From a virus: a stretch of 53,024 nucleotides of DNA. Positions 46,567 through 53,024 of this stretch are shown here, piece after piece (positions within the stretch are counted from its first letter, which is position 1; every line of letters starts with the position of its first letter). The position numbers were made by a program, and so were the translations under genes. Under the pieces are notes generated by a model, which did not search any database, was not told the origin of the DNA, and saw nothing but the letters and a program-made list of their open reading frames with translations. Where the stretch lies: positions 1 to 53,024 of the IMG/VR virus record IMGVR_UViG_3300037961_002462; one strand, given 5' to 3'.

Positions 46567-47840
46567 AGATTTTCAAATTTAGTTAAACTACTATTAAATC
46601 TAAGTGGTATTTCACCAACACCTATATTTCTACCTTTAGCAAATATTATGTTAGCCATACCTTTAGTTGGTTCTCCTTTATCGTCATGTTCTATTCCATA
46701 GTACTCAGGTCTATGTATTAGTATAACAACGTCGGATGCTTGTTCTATTTCACCAGATTCACGTAAATCTGATAATGTAGGTTTACCCATTGCACGCATA
46801 CCAACACCACGATTTAACTGTGATAATGCTATGATTGTAATATTAAGTTCTTTTGCTAGATTCTTTAGAGTTCTTGCAACTTTACTAACTTCTTGTTCTC
46901 TTGTAGAGTTTTTATTAGAGTATGATACCAGTTGTAAATAATCTACTAACACAAGTTTAACATTTTTTACACGTACATATTCTTTTGTTTTTTTAATAAG
47001 ATAATTTAATGAAGTTATATTACATTCGTCTATATTAAGTGGTAACTTTTCTATTTTAGCTATAGCTTGATTGACATGTAAGTATTCGTCTTTACCCAAC
47101 GTACCATTAATTATATACGAATTATTTACACCTGATTCCATAGATATTAATCGTTTAAGTAATTGTGTACCACTCATTTCATATGAGAATATTACAGATG
47201 GACAATTAGAATATACACAGGCGTTTAATAATAACGCAAGAGCAAAACTAGTTTTACCCATAGATGATGCTCCACCTATAATAACTAAGTCTGACTCTTG
47301 CCATCCCCCTGTAAATTTATCTATTTTATCAAAACCTGTAGCTATACCTAACAATCCATCTGTAGACATTCGTTTATTAATATCTTCAAGTGTATTTTTT
47401 AACAAATCAGATAGACTTGATAACTCTTGTGTAGTGTTATCATTTATACCTTCTAAGTTTTTTTGTATTTCATACATTATTGCACTTGTAGTTTTATGAT
47501 TTGATACACTATTATCAATATCTTGTGCTATATGTAATAATTTATTAGTTTTAGATATTTCGTCTAATTCTAAAATCAATGATTGTACATCGGCATATAT
47601 ATGACCTTTGTCTAATAATGATGACAAATACGATGTACAATTATCTAAATGATTTAATTTTTTACTGATTGTAATAATATCAATAGTAGTACCATTTTGT
47701 TTATACTTATCTATAATTGTATATATTTCTTTATTTAGTGGAGTTTGAAATATATCTACGTGAAAATTATATTTTTCTAATAATTCTGGTTCTAGTATTA
47801 ATTTACCTAATAGTATTTGTTCTATATTGTTTGTATCCAT
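46563..47840 (-). CDS. dnaB: Replicative DNA helicase, DnaB family
   Basis: This protein is 425 aa from the ATG at 47840 (MDTNNIEQ); an upstream Met 20 codons earlier would add hydrophobic residues lying in a terminator/leader and is rejected. N-terminal domain ~1-110 (short), then the RecA-like ATPase: Walker A GGASSMGKT (189-197), Walker B VKLVLVDYLQL with Asp300, ISQL-type motif 'IIALSQLNRG', and DLRESGEIEQASD near 360. It unwinds DNA at the phage fork. It is preceded by a strong terminator (47882-47898). No primase or loader was seen in the window. Confidence 0.9.
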   Translation of the reverse strand: MDTNNIEQILLGKLILEPELLEKYNFHVDIFQTPLNKEIYTIIDKYKQNGTTIDIITISKKLNHLDNCTSYLSSLLDKGHIYADVQSLILELDEISKTNKLLHIAQDIDNSVSNHKTTSAIMYEIQKNLEGINDNTTQELSSLSDLLKNTLEDINKRMSTDGLLGIATGFDKIDKFTGGWQESDLVIIGGASSMGKTSFALALLLNACVYSNCPSVIFSYEMSGTQLLKRLISMESGVNNSYIINGTLGKDEYLHVNQAIAKIEKLPLNIDECNITSLNYLIKKTKEYVRVKNVKLVLVDYLQLVSYSNKNSTREQEVSKVARTLKNLAKELNITIIALSQLNRGVGMRAMGKPTLSDLRESGEIEQASDVVILIHRPEYYGIEHDDKGEPTKGMANIIFAKGRNIGVGEIPLRFNSSLTKFENL

Positions 47841-47881
47841 AATTGTTTTTGGGACGGTAAATATACTATAAAAAAATAAAA

Positions 47882-47898
47882 GGGGGTCAAAGACCCCC
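47882..47898 (-). terminator. Strong rho-independent terminator between leftward operons
   Basis: On the - strand GGGGGTC (47898-47892) pairs with GACCCCC (47888-47882) across a TTT loop, followed by TTTTATTTTTTT. It lies 14 nt after the stop of the gene at 47913 and before the helicase gene. The best-formed terminator in the window; it separates the many-small-gene operon from the replication operon. Confidence 0.85.
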
Positions 47899-47912
47899 AA
47901 ATATTTATATTA

Positions 47913-48332
47913 TTAATTTGTTTCTACATTTTCATATAAAGTTAATAATTGTTCTGGTGAACCTTTAAATATAATTTTTTTCTTCCATACATCACGTATT
48001 GTAATTGATAGATTTTCACTATCATTACCTAGTATTTCATAAATATATTCTTCACCATAGTCTTTAGCGTCAGGACGCATACAATATATACCACCTGGAC
48101 CATCTTTGAAATGTGCAAACATTTGAGCAGCTAAACAATCCATACCATTAGCTATCAATCTTGTATCATTTAAACTAATACCGTTTACAACATGATATTT
48201 TGATAACCATTCTGCCAATTCTATACCATGTCCACTAGGATAACCGTCATATTGACGATACATGGTGGTAATAGTTTTTTTAGAACCATCATCACATTTT
48301 TCTATTATTTTTGTTAAACTTCTTGTTCCCAT
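47913..48332 (-). CDS. Conserved phage protein (GTRSLT-type), unknown function
   Basis: This 139-aa protein begins GTRSLTKIIEK, then MYRQYDGYPSGHGIELAEWL, followed by a middle with AAQMFAHFKDGPGGIYCMRP and an acidic end. This set of motifs recurs in a family of unknown function found in phages and bacteria. It is soluble, without membrane helix. It is the last gene before a strong terminator and overlaps its upstream neighbour by 19 nt. Confidence 0.65.
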   Translation of the reverse strand: MGTRSLTKIIEKCDDGSKKTITTMYRQYDGYPSGHGIELAEWLSKYHVVNGISLNDTRLIANGMDCLAAQMFAHFKDGPGGIYCMRPDAKDYGEEYIYEILGNDSENLSITIRDVWKKKIIFKGSPEQLLTLYENVETN

Positions 48333-48508
48333 AATACATTATAACTTTTAATTATTGATTTTCTAATTGTTTTCCATTTATCGATTTGTTTCTCTGTCAA
48401 TTTATCGTTTTCGATACCAGAGTTTTTTATATCAATAACCTTTTGGTCAATCAATACAATTAAATCTACTAATTTTGCATTAGTCATGTCATTAAAATTA
48501 TTCTCCAT
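48314..48508 (-). CDS. Small helical protein (hypothetical)
   Basis: This 64-aa protein is mostly alpha (NDMTNAKLVDLIVLIDQKVI, then Lys/Glu-rich), with no membrane segment or motif. It overlaps both neighbours (11 nt upstream, 19 nt downstream), as is common in this operon of early genes. Confidence 0.5.
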   Translation of the reverse strand: MENNFNDMTNAKLVDLIVLIDQKVIDIKNSGIENDKLTEKQIDKWKTIRKSIIKSYNVLWEQEV

Positions 48509-48770
48509 AAATTTCTAAATTTTCGTATTCATAATAATAACTTTTAATTTTTTCTATAATACCTCTACCGTTTGCAGTATGAAAACCATAACTGTGTGTA
48601 TGTAAAGATGGTATAGGTTCGTTTTCTACTAATAAACGAAATAAATCCCAGTCATTTTCGTAGTCTATATCTAGTTGTGTTTGATTTATAGCTTCTGCTA
48701 GATAATCAGGGTTATGTCTACACACCCCGTATGTTGCTGTTAAATATTCTTCAACTTCTTGTCCTGTCAT
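48498..48770 (-). CDS. Small acidic protein (hypothetical)
   Basis: This 90-aa protein starts MTGQEVEEYLTATYGVCRHN, has an aromatic/acidic body with HTHSYGFHTANGRG and ends EYENLEIYGE. No known domain. It overlaps the HTH gene's stop by 4 nt. Possibly an anti-host or regulatory protein given its place among small early genes. Confidence 0.5.
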   Translation of the reverse strand: MTGQEVEEYLTATYGVCRHNPDYLAEAINQTQLDIDYENDWDLFRLLVENEPIPSLHTHSYGFHTANGRGIIEKIKSYYYEYENLEIYGE

Positions 48771-49021
48771 AATTTTACTTTTCCGCCTTTAGCGATTAAT
48801 ACATATTCTGAATAATTTACTTTTCTATTAAATCTATTAATAGAAGTTTTCATATTTGTGTCAATTATATATCCATCATTTCTTAAATTATATATGATAG
48901 CTGATAATCTTGTAGCTCCATATTCTTTTATTGCTTCCCATGATGTTATACGATTATATTCATTAAGATGCCATAAAACAGCTTCATGTTGATTTTTTGG
49001 TGTATCTACTAATTTTGTCAT
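48767..49021 (-). CDS. HTH_39-like DNA-binding protein
   Basis: This is an 84-aa protein. AVLWHLNEYNRITSWEAIKE, then YGATRLSAIIYNLRNDGYII forms a winged helix-turn-helix; the order (helix, 'ITSWEAI', 'G..RLSA.I..LR..GY.I') matches the HTH_39 family common in phages. The C-terminus is a basic wing. A regulator of early transcription is likely. Its start overlaps the end of a 51-aa gene by 38 nt. Confidence 0.65.
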   Translation of the reverse strand: MTKLVDTPKNQHEAVLWHLNEYNRITSWEAIKEYGATRLSAIIYNLRNDGYIIDTNMKTSINRFNRKVNYSEYVLIAKGGKVKL

Positions 49022-49139
49022 ATTTAAGTTTATTAATAATTTTATCTAAATGTCTCATATACATAAAGTCTTGTTTGTTTAAAGGTTTATTTAATTCTCT
49101 TTTCAAACATTCTATATAAAAATTTATATCTTTAGTCAT
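48984..49139 (-). CDS. 51-aa basic protein (hypothetical)
   Basis: This 51-codon frame starts MTKDINFYIECLKRELNKPL and is helical and basic. It overlaps the start of the HTH gene by 38 nt, which is larger than usual here, so it may be an untranslated frame; the A-rich leader before its ATG supports translation. It lies directly downstream of the structured RNA element. Confidence 0.4.
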   Translation of the reverse strand: MTKDINFYIECLKRELNKPLNKQDFMYMRHLDKIINKLKYDKISRYTKKST

Positions 49140-49163
49140 AATTCACAATTTATATTTATAATA

Positions 49164-49339
49164 AAGAGAGTATAGACTTGCCGTTGATTCACACTTATCC
49201 TAAACTGCTCACCATATTTGCAGTAAAGTACTAACTAGTCTTCCTTCAATAAGTGCATCCGTTTTATCAGGACCTTCTATAGTAGCGTCTTCTAACTACA
49301 CGTAGTGGGGCGGTACTTATGTTCGTACTATACTCTCTT
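49164..49339 (-). ncRNA. Structured RNA element closed by a 12-bp stem (unknown class)
   Basis: A perfect 12-bp terminal stem (49164-49175 with 49328-49339) encloses 152 nt that code for no protein and are more GC-rich than the flanks. Inside are a 7-bp stem (49192-49198 with 49249-49255), containing a 5-bp hairpin (49204-49208 with 49220-49224), plus a CTAC/GTAG hairpin at 49296-49305. It lies between two small leftward genes. I cannot match it to a tRNA, tmRNA, hammerhead, riboswitch or group I intron. Strand is inferred from the flanking genes; inverted repeats cannot settle it. Confidence 0.55.
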
Positions 49340-49343
49340 ATTA

Positions 49344-49493
49344 TTATTGATTAATATATTTTATTGCATCATCTAATTCTTCAAATGATTTATGTTTATA
49401 AAACACAAATAAAAATAGTTTTTTGTATACTATTATATCATATCCACTTGTGTCTAAAAAATATTTGAACTTTGTTAATGAAAATTTTATCAT
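49344..49493 (-). CDS. 49-aa hypothetical protein
   Basis: This 49-codon frame starts 2 nt after the DUF932 gene's stop and ends just before the structured RNA element. The product is mixed basic/aromatic (KLFLFVFYKHKSFEELDDAI) with no known domain. Spacing favours a real gene; function unknown. Confidence 0.5.
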   Translation of the reverse strand: MIKFSLTKFKYFLDTSGYDIIVYKKLFLFVFYKHKSFEELDDAIKYINQ

Positions 49494-49495
49494 TG

Positions 49496-50377
49496 TTAAT
49501 TTTTTGATAACCAATTAAATGCATTATCACACATTTTTTGTCCTGTACCTGTGTATATAGATTCTTCTCTACCGTTTTCTCTATTTGGAACAGACTTATA
49601 ATGTGTTGTATACATAGTTACACCGTTAAATAAACCCCATTTGTTTCTACCTAGTCTATCTGTTTCTCTAGATATACACATATGTAAATGGTCTCTGATG
49701 TTCATTTTTCTTGTAGTGTAGTTATCAGCCCAACCATATTGTGTAGAATCCATACCAGTTAGATAATCAATAAGTCCAATAATGTCTTTAGCGGTTACAG
49801 GATTAAAACTCATTTCATGTAGTTTTGCAATACGTTCTTCTTGTCCGTCAAAATTTAATATTGTAGGTAAATCTTTTACTTTATCTTGTATAGATTGTTT
49901 GTGTACATAACCTTTAAGACCATTGCTATTTAACCAACTATACTGATTTTGACAAAATATTACAGTATTCATAAATCCAAATTTAAGTGCTGATGTACCG
50001 TCATGTGAATTAATTGCGTATACATATTGTTTCGTATCTTGATTAGCAATAGTCACATTGTTGTCTGGTTTTTGCATTTGTACAAGTATTTTTCTACCAC
50101 CATTAATAGACATAGCTTTAGTAATTAACAAATCATTATTACCAGCTATATTTTGCATAGTTTCTATAATAGTACTGTTTTGTGTAGGTGTATAACCTTC
50201 TTTTACTGTAGTAAATACTTCACCAGTATCTTCACGTACAATACCATAATAATCAGTTTTATGCAAACCATTATTAGCTTCTGGAGTACACTCACCAGCG
50301 TATATAAGTGGTTTTTTAACCACATTCCAATTAAGATTACATTCATTTAAAATTTGTTCAGTCGTTTTCATATTCAT
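49496..50377 (-). CDS. DUF932 phage/plasmid-like protein
   Basis: This is a 293-aa protein. The DUF932 marks are visible: GIVREDTGEVFTTVKEGYTP, then 'GGRKILVQMQKPDN', VYAINSHDGTSALKFGFM and VIFCQNQYSW (the family's 'N..DG..A......R..C.N' core). The family is widespread in phages and plasmids, with unknown function. A second Met, two codons in, could be the start. It overlaps the previous gene's end by 20 nt. Confidence 0.75.
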   Translation of the reverse strand: MNMKTTEQILNECNLNWNVVKKPLIYAGECTPEANNGLHKTDYYGIVREDTGEVFTTVKEGYTPTQNSTIIETMQNIAGNNDLLITKAMSINGGRKILVQMQKPDNNVTIANQDTKQYVYAINSHDGTSALKFGFMNTVIFCQNQYSWLNSNGLKGYVHKQSIQDKVKDLPTILNFDGQEERIAKLHEMSFNPVTAKDIIGLIDYLTGMDSTQYGWADNYTTRKMNIRDHLHMCISRETDRLGRNKWGLFNGVTMYTTHYKSVPNRENGREESIYTGTGQKMCDNAFNWLSKN

Positions 50378-50552
50378 AATTTTTATTTACCCATATTAAA
50401 AAATCTTCTAACATATTGTGTTCGTCTAAATAATCTAAACACATATTTAATTCTACATTATCTTCTGTGTATTCTTTTACTTCATCGTGTTCTGTAGGGT
50501 CGTCACAATGTTGATATGTAGATTTATACCAATCTTCGTAATTAAGATTCAT
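50358..50552 (-). CDS. Small acidic protein (hypothetical)
   Basis: This 64-aa, very acidic protein (DDPTEHDEVKEYTEDNVELN) with aromatic residues has no known domain or membrane helix. It overlaps the upstream gene by 11 nt and the DUF932 gene by 20 nt. Acidic small proteins at such places can be DNA mimics or inhibitors, but nothing here proves it. Confidence 0.5.
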   Translation of the reverse strand: MNLNYEDWYKSTYQHCDDPTEHDEVKEYTEDNVELNMCLDYLDEHNMLEDFLIWVNKNYEYEND

Positions 50553-50913
50553 AATCTAACTTTGATTCTACTAATTCTACTTCTTCTTCTTCTTCTTCTA
50601 CTTTAAACATGTTATCTATATGACGTATAACATCATCAATTAAACTATCATGTTCGTTAAATGACATGTGAGATATTTCTACTCTATTATCATATTCCAT
50701 AGATAGTTCATAATCAAAATCTTGTTCTGAAAAACTTACATCATATAACGCATTTTTTACAGCGTCTGAAATAAGGTCATAAACCTTACGACTTAATACA
50801 GGTTTGTTAATATCTTCCAAAACTTTTTTCTCTCTGTTAAGCGAGTGTGTAAGATTATTAATTTGTGATTCTAATGTTTCAATTTTTGTTTGTAATTGTT
50901 CTTTAGTTTCCAT
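50542..50913 (-). CDS. Coiled-coil protein with acidic tail (hypothetical)
   Basis: This 123-aa protein has residues 1-40 as a coiled coil (LQTKIETLESQINNLTHSLN), the middle mixed, and the C-terminus very acidic (KVEEEEEEVELVESK). No known domain. Its ATG is adjacent to the upstream gene's stop. Possibly an anti-host or regulatory factor. Confidence 0.55.
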   Translation of the reverse strand: METKEQLQTKIETLESQINNLTHSLNREKKVLEDINKPVLSRKVYDLISDAVKNALYDVSFSEQDFDYELSMEYDNRVEISHMSFNEHDSLIDDVIRHIDNMFKVEEEEEEVELVESKLDYES

Positions 50914-51081
50914 TTATTTATTATCTATTTGGTTATACATACAATATTTTACTAATTTTTCAGTTTCTTTAATAAGTTGTTCAACTGTTTGTTGTTCATA
51001 AGGTGAATTCAAGGTGGCAATAATTCTTGCACACCTTGTTCTTATGTTAGATTTTAGTTTTAACTCTTCAGTTACAATCAT
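50914..51081 (-). CDS. 55-aa hypothetical protein
   Basis: This 55-codon frame starts 4 nt inside the upstream gene's stop (ATGA) and ends right at the next gene's start. The product is helical with two Cys (TRCARIIATLNS and LVKYCMYN). The tight fit between two coupled genes supports it. Function unknown. Confidence 0.55.
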   Translation of the reverse strand: MIVTEELKLKSNIRTRCARIIATLNSPYEQQTVEQLIKETEKLVKYCMYNQIDNK

Positions 51082-51443
51082 ACATTATACTTTAAGATTA
51101 ATTTTTCAATTTTATTTTCAATAGGTTCTTTGGTTTGGTGCCTATTGTTCCATTTAGTTATTACTTTGTAATATCTTTTTATATACTTTCTTCTAGCTGA
51201 CTTATACCATTTATTTACTATTTGTACTTCAGACATAAGTTTATTAAAAGATAAAAACTTTTTCGTATCACCATTAAGATAAGTAATTACTAGTTTTGTT
51301 TTGTCTACTGAACTGATTATACAGTGTTGGTTAGCTTTACGAAAAGATGCGTGTGCAACATCGTAAGAAGTAATTTTTTTCATACGCAATAGTGTTTTTA
51401 ATTTTTTAATGTAATCATCAGTTAGTTCTAGTTGTTTGTTCAT
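51078..51443 (-). CDS. Basic protein (hypothetical)
   Basis: This 121-aa protein is rich in Lys, Tyr and Arg, with a possible beta-then-helix build (HCIISSVDKTKLVITYLNGD, then SARRKYIKRYYKVITKW). No known family. It is the first gene after a set of tandem hairpins (51487-51578), so it starts an operon of small genes read leftward. The charge suggests nucleic acid binding. Confidence 0.5.
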   Translation of the reverse strand: MNKQLELTDDYIKKLKTLLRMKKITSYDVAHASFRKANQHCIISSVDKTKLVITYLNGDTKKFLSFNKLMSEVQIVNKWYKSARRKYIKRYYKVITKWNNRHQTKEPIENKIEKLILKYNV

Positions 51444-51486
51444 AAATATAAATTTAAGGGATTAATAGTAATAGAGAATAAAACAC

Positions 51487-51578
51487 CAAGTCTGAAAGAC
51501 TTGTAAGAAAAAAGAAAGAGTCACATGGACTCTCTCTTCTACACACTCAATGGTCCTAAATGGACAAATCATAGTGTG
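51487..51578 (-). terminator. Tandem hairpins: terminator plus two further stems
   Basis: The 151-nt gap between two genes holds, in - strand order, a CACACT/AGTGTG stem enclosing GTCC/GGAC (51573-51578 with 51542-51547), then AGAGTC/GACTCT (51533-51528 with 51522-51517) followed by TTCTTTTTTC (a terminator), then CAAGTCT/AGACTTG (51503-51497 with 51493-51487) followed by GTGTTTTATT (a second, weaker terminator). No clear promoter box was found before the next gene. Confidence 0.65.
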
Positions 51579-51594
51579 AAATTTAAGTAAATTA

Positions 51595-51942
51595 TTAAGA
51601 AACTTTGTTTTCTTGTTTTCTACTTTCTAATTCGAAGTCTTCACTAAATACTTGGTCTGCAAGTTGTTGTGCATCGTGAAAATAATCGTTTAATATAACT
51701 GTGTATCTATCATTTTGTGAAGATGGTAGAGCTTTCATATTAACCCACGAACTACCGTCTTTACCGACTACTGCGTTGTTTCTTAAGAAGTCTATAAAGT
51801 CAGGTATTTTACAACTGATATTTAATATTGTAGTCCCATTCTTAAATGTGTGTGGTGCAATTTTAATGTTAGGAACTAATTTACCTTGTTTCTTAGTAGT
51901 TTCTGCTTCTACTTTTTTTGTAACTTTTTTTGTTTTTGCCAT
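51595..51942 (-). CDS. Hypothetical protein with Lys-rich N-terminus
   Basis: This 115-aa protein has residues 1-25 very basic (MAKTKKVTKKVEAETTKKQG), the middle beta-rich with VPNIKIAPHTFKNGTTILNI and a helical end with acidic residues. No known domain. It lies between two hairpin groups (51487-51578 and 51982-51998), so it may be a single-gene transcript of high level. Lys-rich tails often bind DNA. Confidence 0.55.
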   Translation of the reverse strand: MAKTKKVTKKVEAETTKKQGKLVPNIKIAPHTFKNGTTILNISCKIPDFIDFLRNNAVVGKDGSSWVNMKALPSSQNDRYTVILNDYFHDAQQLADQVFSEDFELESRKQENKVS

Positions 51943-51981
51943 TTTTATTTATTTAAATTAATACTTATTAATAATGTAAAA

Positions 51982-51998
51982 AGAACACAAAGTGTTCT
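51982..51998 (-). terminator. Rho-independent terminator
   Basis: On the - strand AGAACAC (51998-51992) pairs with GTGTTCT (51988-51982) across a TTT loop, followed by TTTTAC. It begins at the stop codon of the gene at 51997 and ends 39 nt before the next gene's start. Confidence 0.75.
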
Positions 51999-52188
51999 AA
52001 TCTGTGTAACCGAATGTTTTATTAGCTGTTTCTAATAATATTTCTGTTAATGATTCATCGTAAAACAAATTACCAAATCTTTCTATCATTATATAAGCTA
52101 CATCTTGATGATGTTTTGTAGTACTATCACCTATAACATTTAATATTTTTTGAAACGATTTCATTTTACTTACTGTTTTTTTGTCCAT
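51997..52188 (-). CDS. Small helical protein (hypothetical)
   Basis: This 63-aa protein starts MDKKTVSKMKSFQKILNVIG, is all alpha in appearance, and ends in ANKTFGYTD. No membrane helix or motif. It overlaps the upstream signal-peptide gene by 19 nt and ends at a terminator. Confidence 0.5.
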   Translation of the reverse strand: MDKKTVSKMKSFQKILNVIGDSTTKHHQDVAYIMIERFGNLFYDESLTEILLETANKTFGYTD

Positions 52189-52412
52189 ACTGTATCTAAT
52201 TTTATAACTGTATCTTGATTAATAATTAATTTATGTCTACAAAGTTTGTGTATATACAACCATGTACTATCCATACTAAATTTATAGATAGTATCTGTAT
52301 AGATTGTATCTACATTATATTCATAATCTGTTACACATACAATGTTTTGTTTTTGGGTATTAGATATACCTATACCCAATAGTATCGCTACTATTATACT
52401 TATAGTTTTCAT
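52170..52412 (-). CDS. Small exported protein (hypothetical)
   Basis: This 80-aa protein has residues 1-19 as a signal peptide or membrane anchor (MKTISIIVAILLGIGISN). The remainder is polar and beta-rich with two Cys (NIVCVTDYEYN and HKLCRHKL), which could form a disulfide in the periplasm. No known family. It lies downstream of a 238-nt gap that holds an inverted repeat. Confidence 0.55.
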   Translation of the reverse strand: MKTISIIVAILLGIGISNTQKQNIVCVTDYEYNVDTIYTDTIYKFSMDSTWLYIHKLCRHKLIINQDTVIKLDTVWTKKQ

Positions 52413-52650
52413 AATTATTTAATTTTGTTTATACATTTATTTAATTGCAAAAGGAAGAGAAGACACTCGTAAATTATTTACTTTAAAGACATTTATTCTT
52501 TTTACAAGTGTCAACTCGACCTATATTATTAACCTAATATATTATTAGACATATATTGTGTTTGAGTTTTAGTCGTAGTTACTTAGTCACTCTGGTGTTA
52601 TTGGGCCACACATATATATGTAATTAGTAATAAAATCTAGAAACGAAGTT
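52413..52650 (-). other. Intergenic gap with a 12-bp inverted repeat and a small hairpin
   Basis: There is no coding frame of note. An imperfect inverted repeat GACACTCGTAAA (52462-52473) / TTTACAAGTGTC (52501-52512), one G-T pair on the - strand, has a 27-nt loop. Next to the upstream gene's stop a GAAAC/GTTTC hairpin (52640-52652) with TTTTATT could end its transcript. The gap could carry a promoter, a small RNA or part of an origin; none is shown. Confidence 0.45.
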
Positions 52651-52872
52651 TCAAGACTTAGGTAATAAACTGGTGAAGATAGAGAATAGTACACCAGCCA
52701 TAACAGCGGTAGCTAGACCACTGAATGTTCCAATGAATAGTATTGGTAAACCAAGTGTAAACACTATGTCCCACAATACCTGTGTTTTAACAAGTTTTTC
52801 TCTACCCAACATTTTGTACATAATAATAAAGTATCCAATTGCGGTAAAGAAAGAAATAACAAATAAGTTCAT
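52651..52872 (-). CDS. Small integral membrane protein (hypothetical)
   Basis: This protein is 73 aa from the ATG at 52872 (MNLFVISFF), which has the typical A/T-rich leader; a longer frame from 52932 adds 20 unlike residues and is less likely. Three hydrophobic segments (FVISFFTAIGYFIIM; LWDIVFTLGLPILFIGTFSG; ATAVMAGVLFSIFTSLL) leave only short charged loops. Function unknown; early membrane proteins of phages often serve superinfection exclusion. Confidence 0.6.
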   Translation of the reverse strand: MNLFVISFFTAIGYFIIMYKMLGREKLVKTQVLWDIVFTLGLPILFIGTFSGLATAVMAGVLFSIFTSLLPKS

Positions 52873-53024
52873 AATATATATATTTAAGTTAATATTTAAG
52901 CAAAAAAAGGACATTGTCTTTACTTGAAACACCTAATGTTAGTTGTGTGTGTGTTCGTAAGTTTAGATAAATATGTCCAATATGTAATAAGAATGAACAT
53001 ACAAAGTATGTGAACCGAAAGTCA
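52873..53024 (-). other. Leader region at the window end
   Basis: No gene was found. A hairpin with arms ACATAC/GTATGT (52999-53013) with TTT loop followed, on the - strand, by TCATTCTTATT may be the terminator of a gene beyond the window. GACA/TGTC followed by a T-run is at 52909-52919. No TAnnTTTG box was recognised. Confidence 0.35.

Noticed and set aside
49164-49339. tRNA or tmRNA in the structured gap
   Set aside because: No acceptor stem with CCA, TpsiC-loop sequence or cloverleaf on either strand; kept as unclassified RNA.
40717-52872. Integrase, repressor or att site that would show temperate life
   Set aside because: None recognised; the HTH_39-like protein alone is no evidence of lysogeny.

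Overview
The window is part of a lytic-type, tailed (podovirus-like) bacteriophage genome, strongly AT-rich and almost fully coding. The likely host is a marine-type Bacteroidetes (Flavobacteriia) cell. Four things point there: TAnnTTTG-type -7 promoter boxes lie before several genes; translation starts are A/T-rich and lack Shine-Dalgarno sequences; one phage protein carries flavobacterial GCTD-type Cys repeats and a C-terminal type IX secretion (T9SS) sorting-like domain; and several proteins resemble those of crAss-like phages (Crassvirales, e.g. the Cellulophaga phage phi14:2 group). The crAss-like assignment rests on my recognition of protein families and gene order, not on a search.

Left part, + strand, 1-40.7 kb: virion and lysis genes. 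It starts with the 3' end of a head gene (possibly the major capsid protein). Decoration/connector/ring-type proteins follow, then a 358-aa tail-tubular-like protein with an inserted beta domain, a 1908-aa stabilization/muzzle-like protein, and four successive large proteins (416, 1246, 676 and 3847 aa) that look like crAss-like cargo/ejection proteins. The 3847-aa protein (11.5 kb) holds an HEGGH zincin-like motif and a G-A-D-L-D-G-D motif matching the catalytic metal-binding loop of DNA-dependent RNA polymerases, so it is probably a virion-packaged RNA polymerase. From 29.7 to 34.7 kb lies a tightly packed envelope/adhesion cassette: a LamG-like protein, a Cys-rich micropeptide, a membrane coiled-coil protein, an exported thioredoxin-fold protein without CXXC, a 728-aa T9SS-type secreted repeat protein, and an outer-membrane beta-barrel-like protein. 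Then come lysis genes (GTA-type holin, M15 peptidase), three small structural-type proteins and a metallophosphoesterase.

Right part, - strand, 53-40.7 kb: early/replication genes, reading right to left. They include many small unknown proteins, a DUF932 protein, an HTH protein, a DnaB-type helicase, an HU/IHF-like protein, Rad52/Sak annealing protein, SSB-like protein, RusA resolvase, a DnaA-domain-IV-like protein, a PD-(D/E)XK exonuclease, a DUF3310 protein and a Dam-type methylase. Annealase, exonuclease, SSB and RusA together form a phage recombination module beside the helicase. The two arms converge at 40.72 kb with overlapping stop codons.

Non-coding features are scarce: several hairpin terminators, five TAnnTTTG boxes, one apparently structured RNA element (49164-49339) and one attenuator-like element (41050-41129). 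No tRNA, CRISPR array, insertion sequence, integrase or att site was seen. Terminase, portal, DNA polymerase and primase are not in the window, so the genome must continue beyond it.
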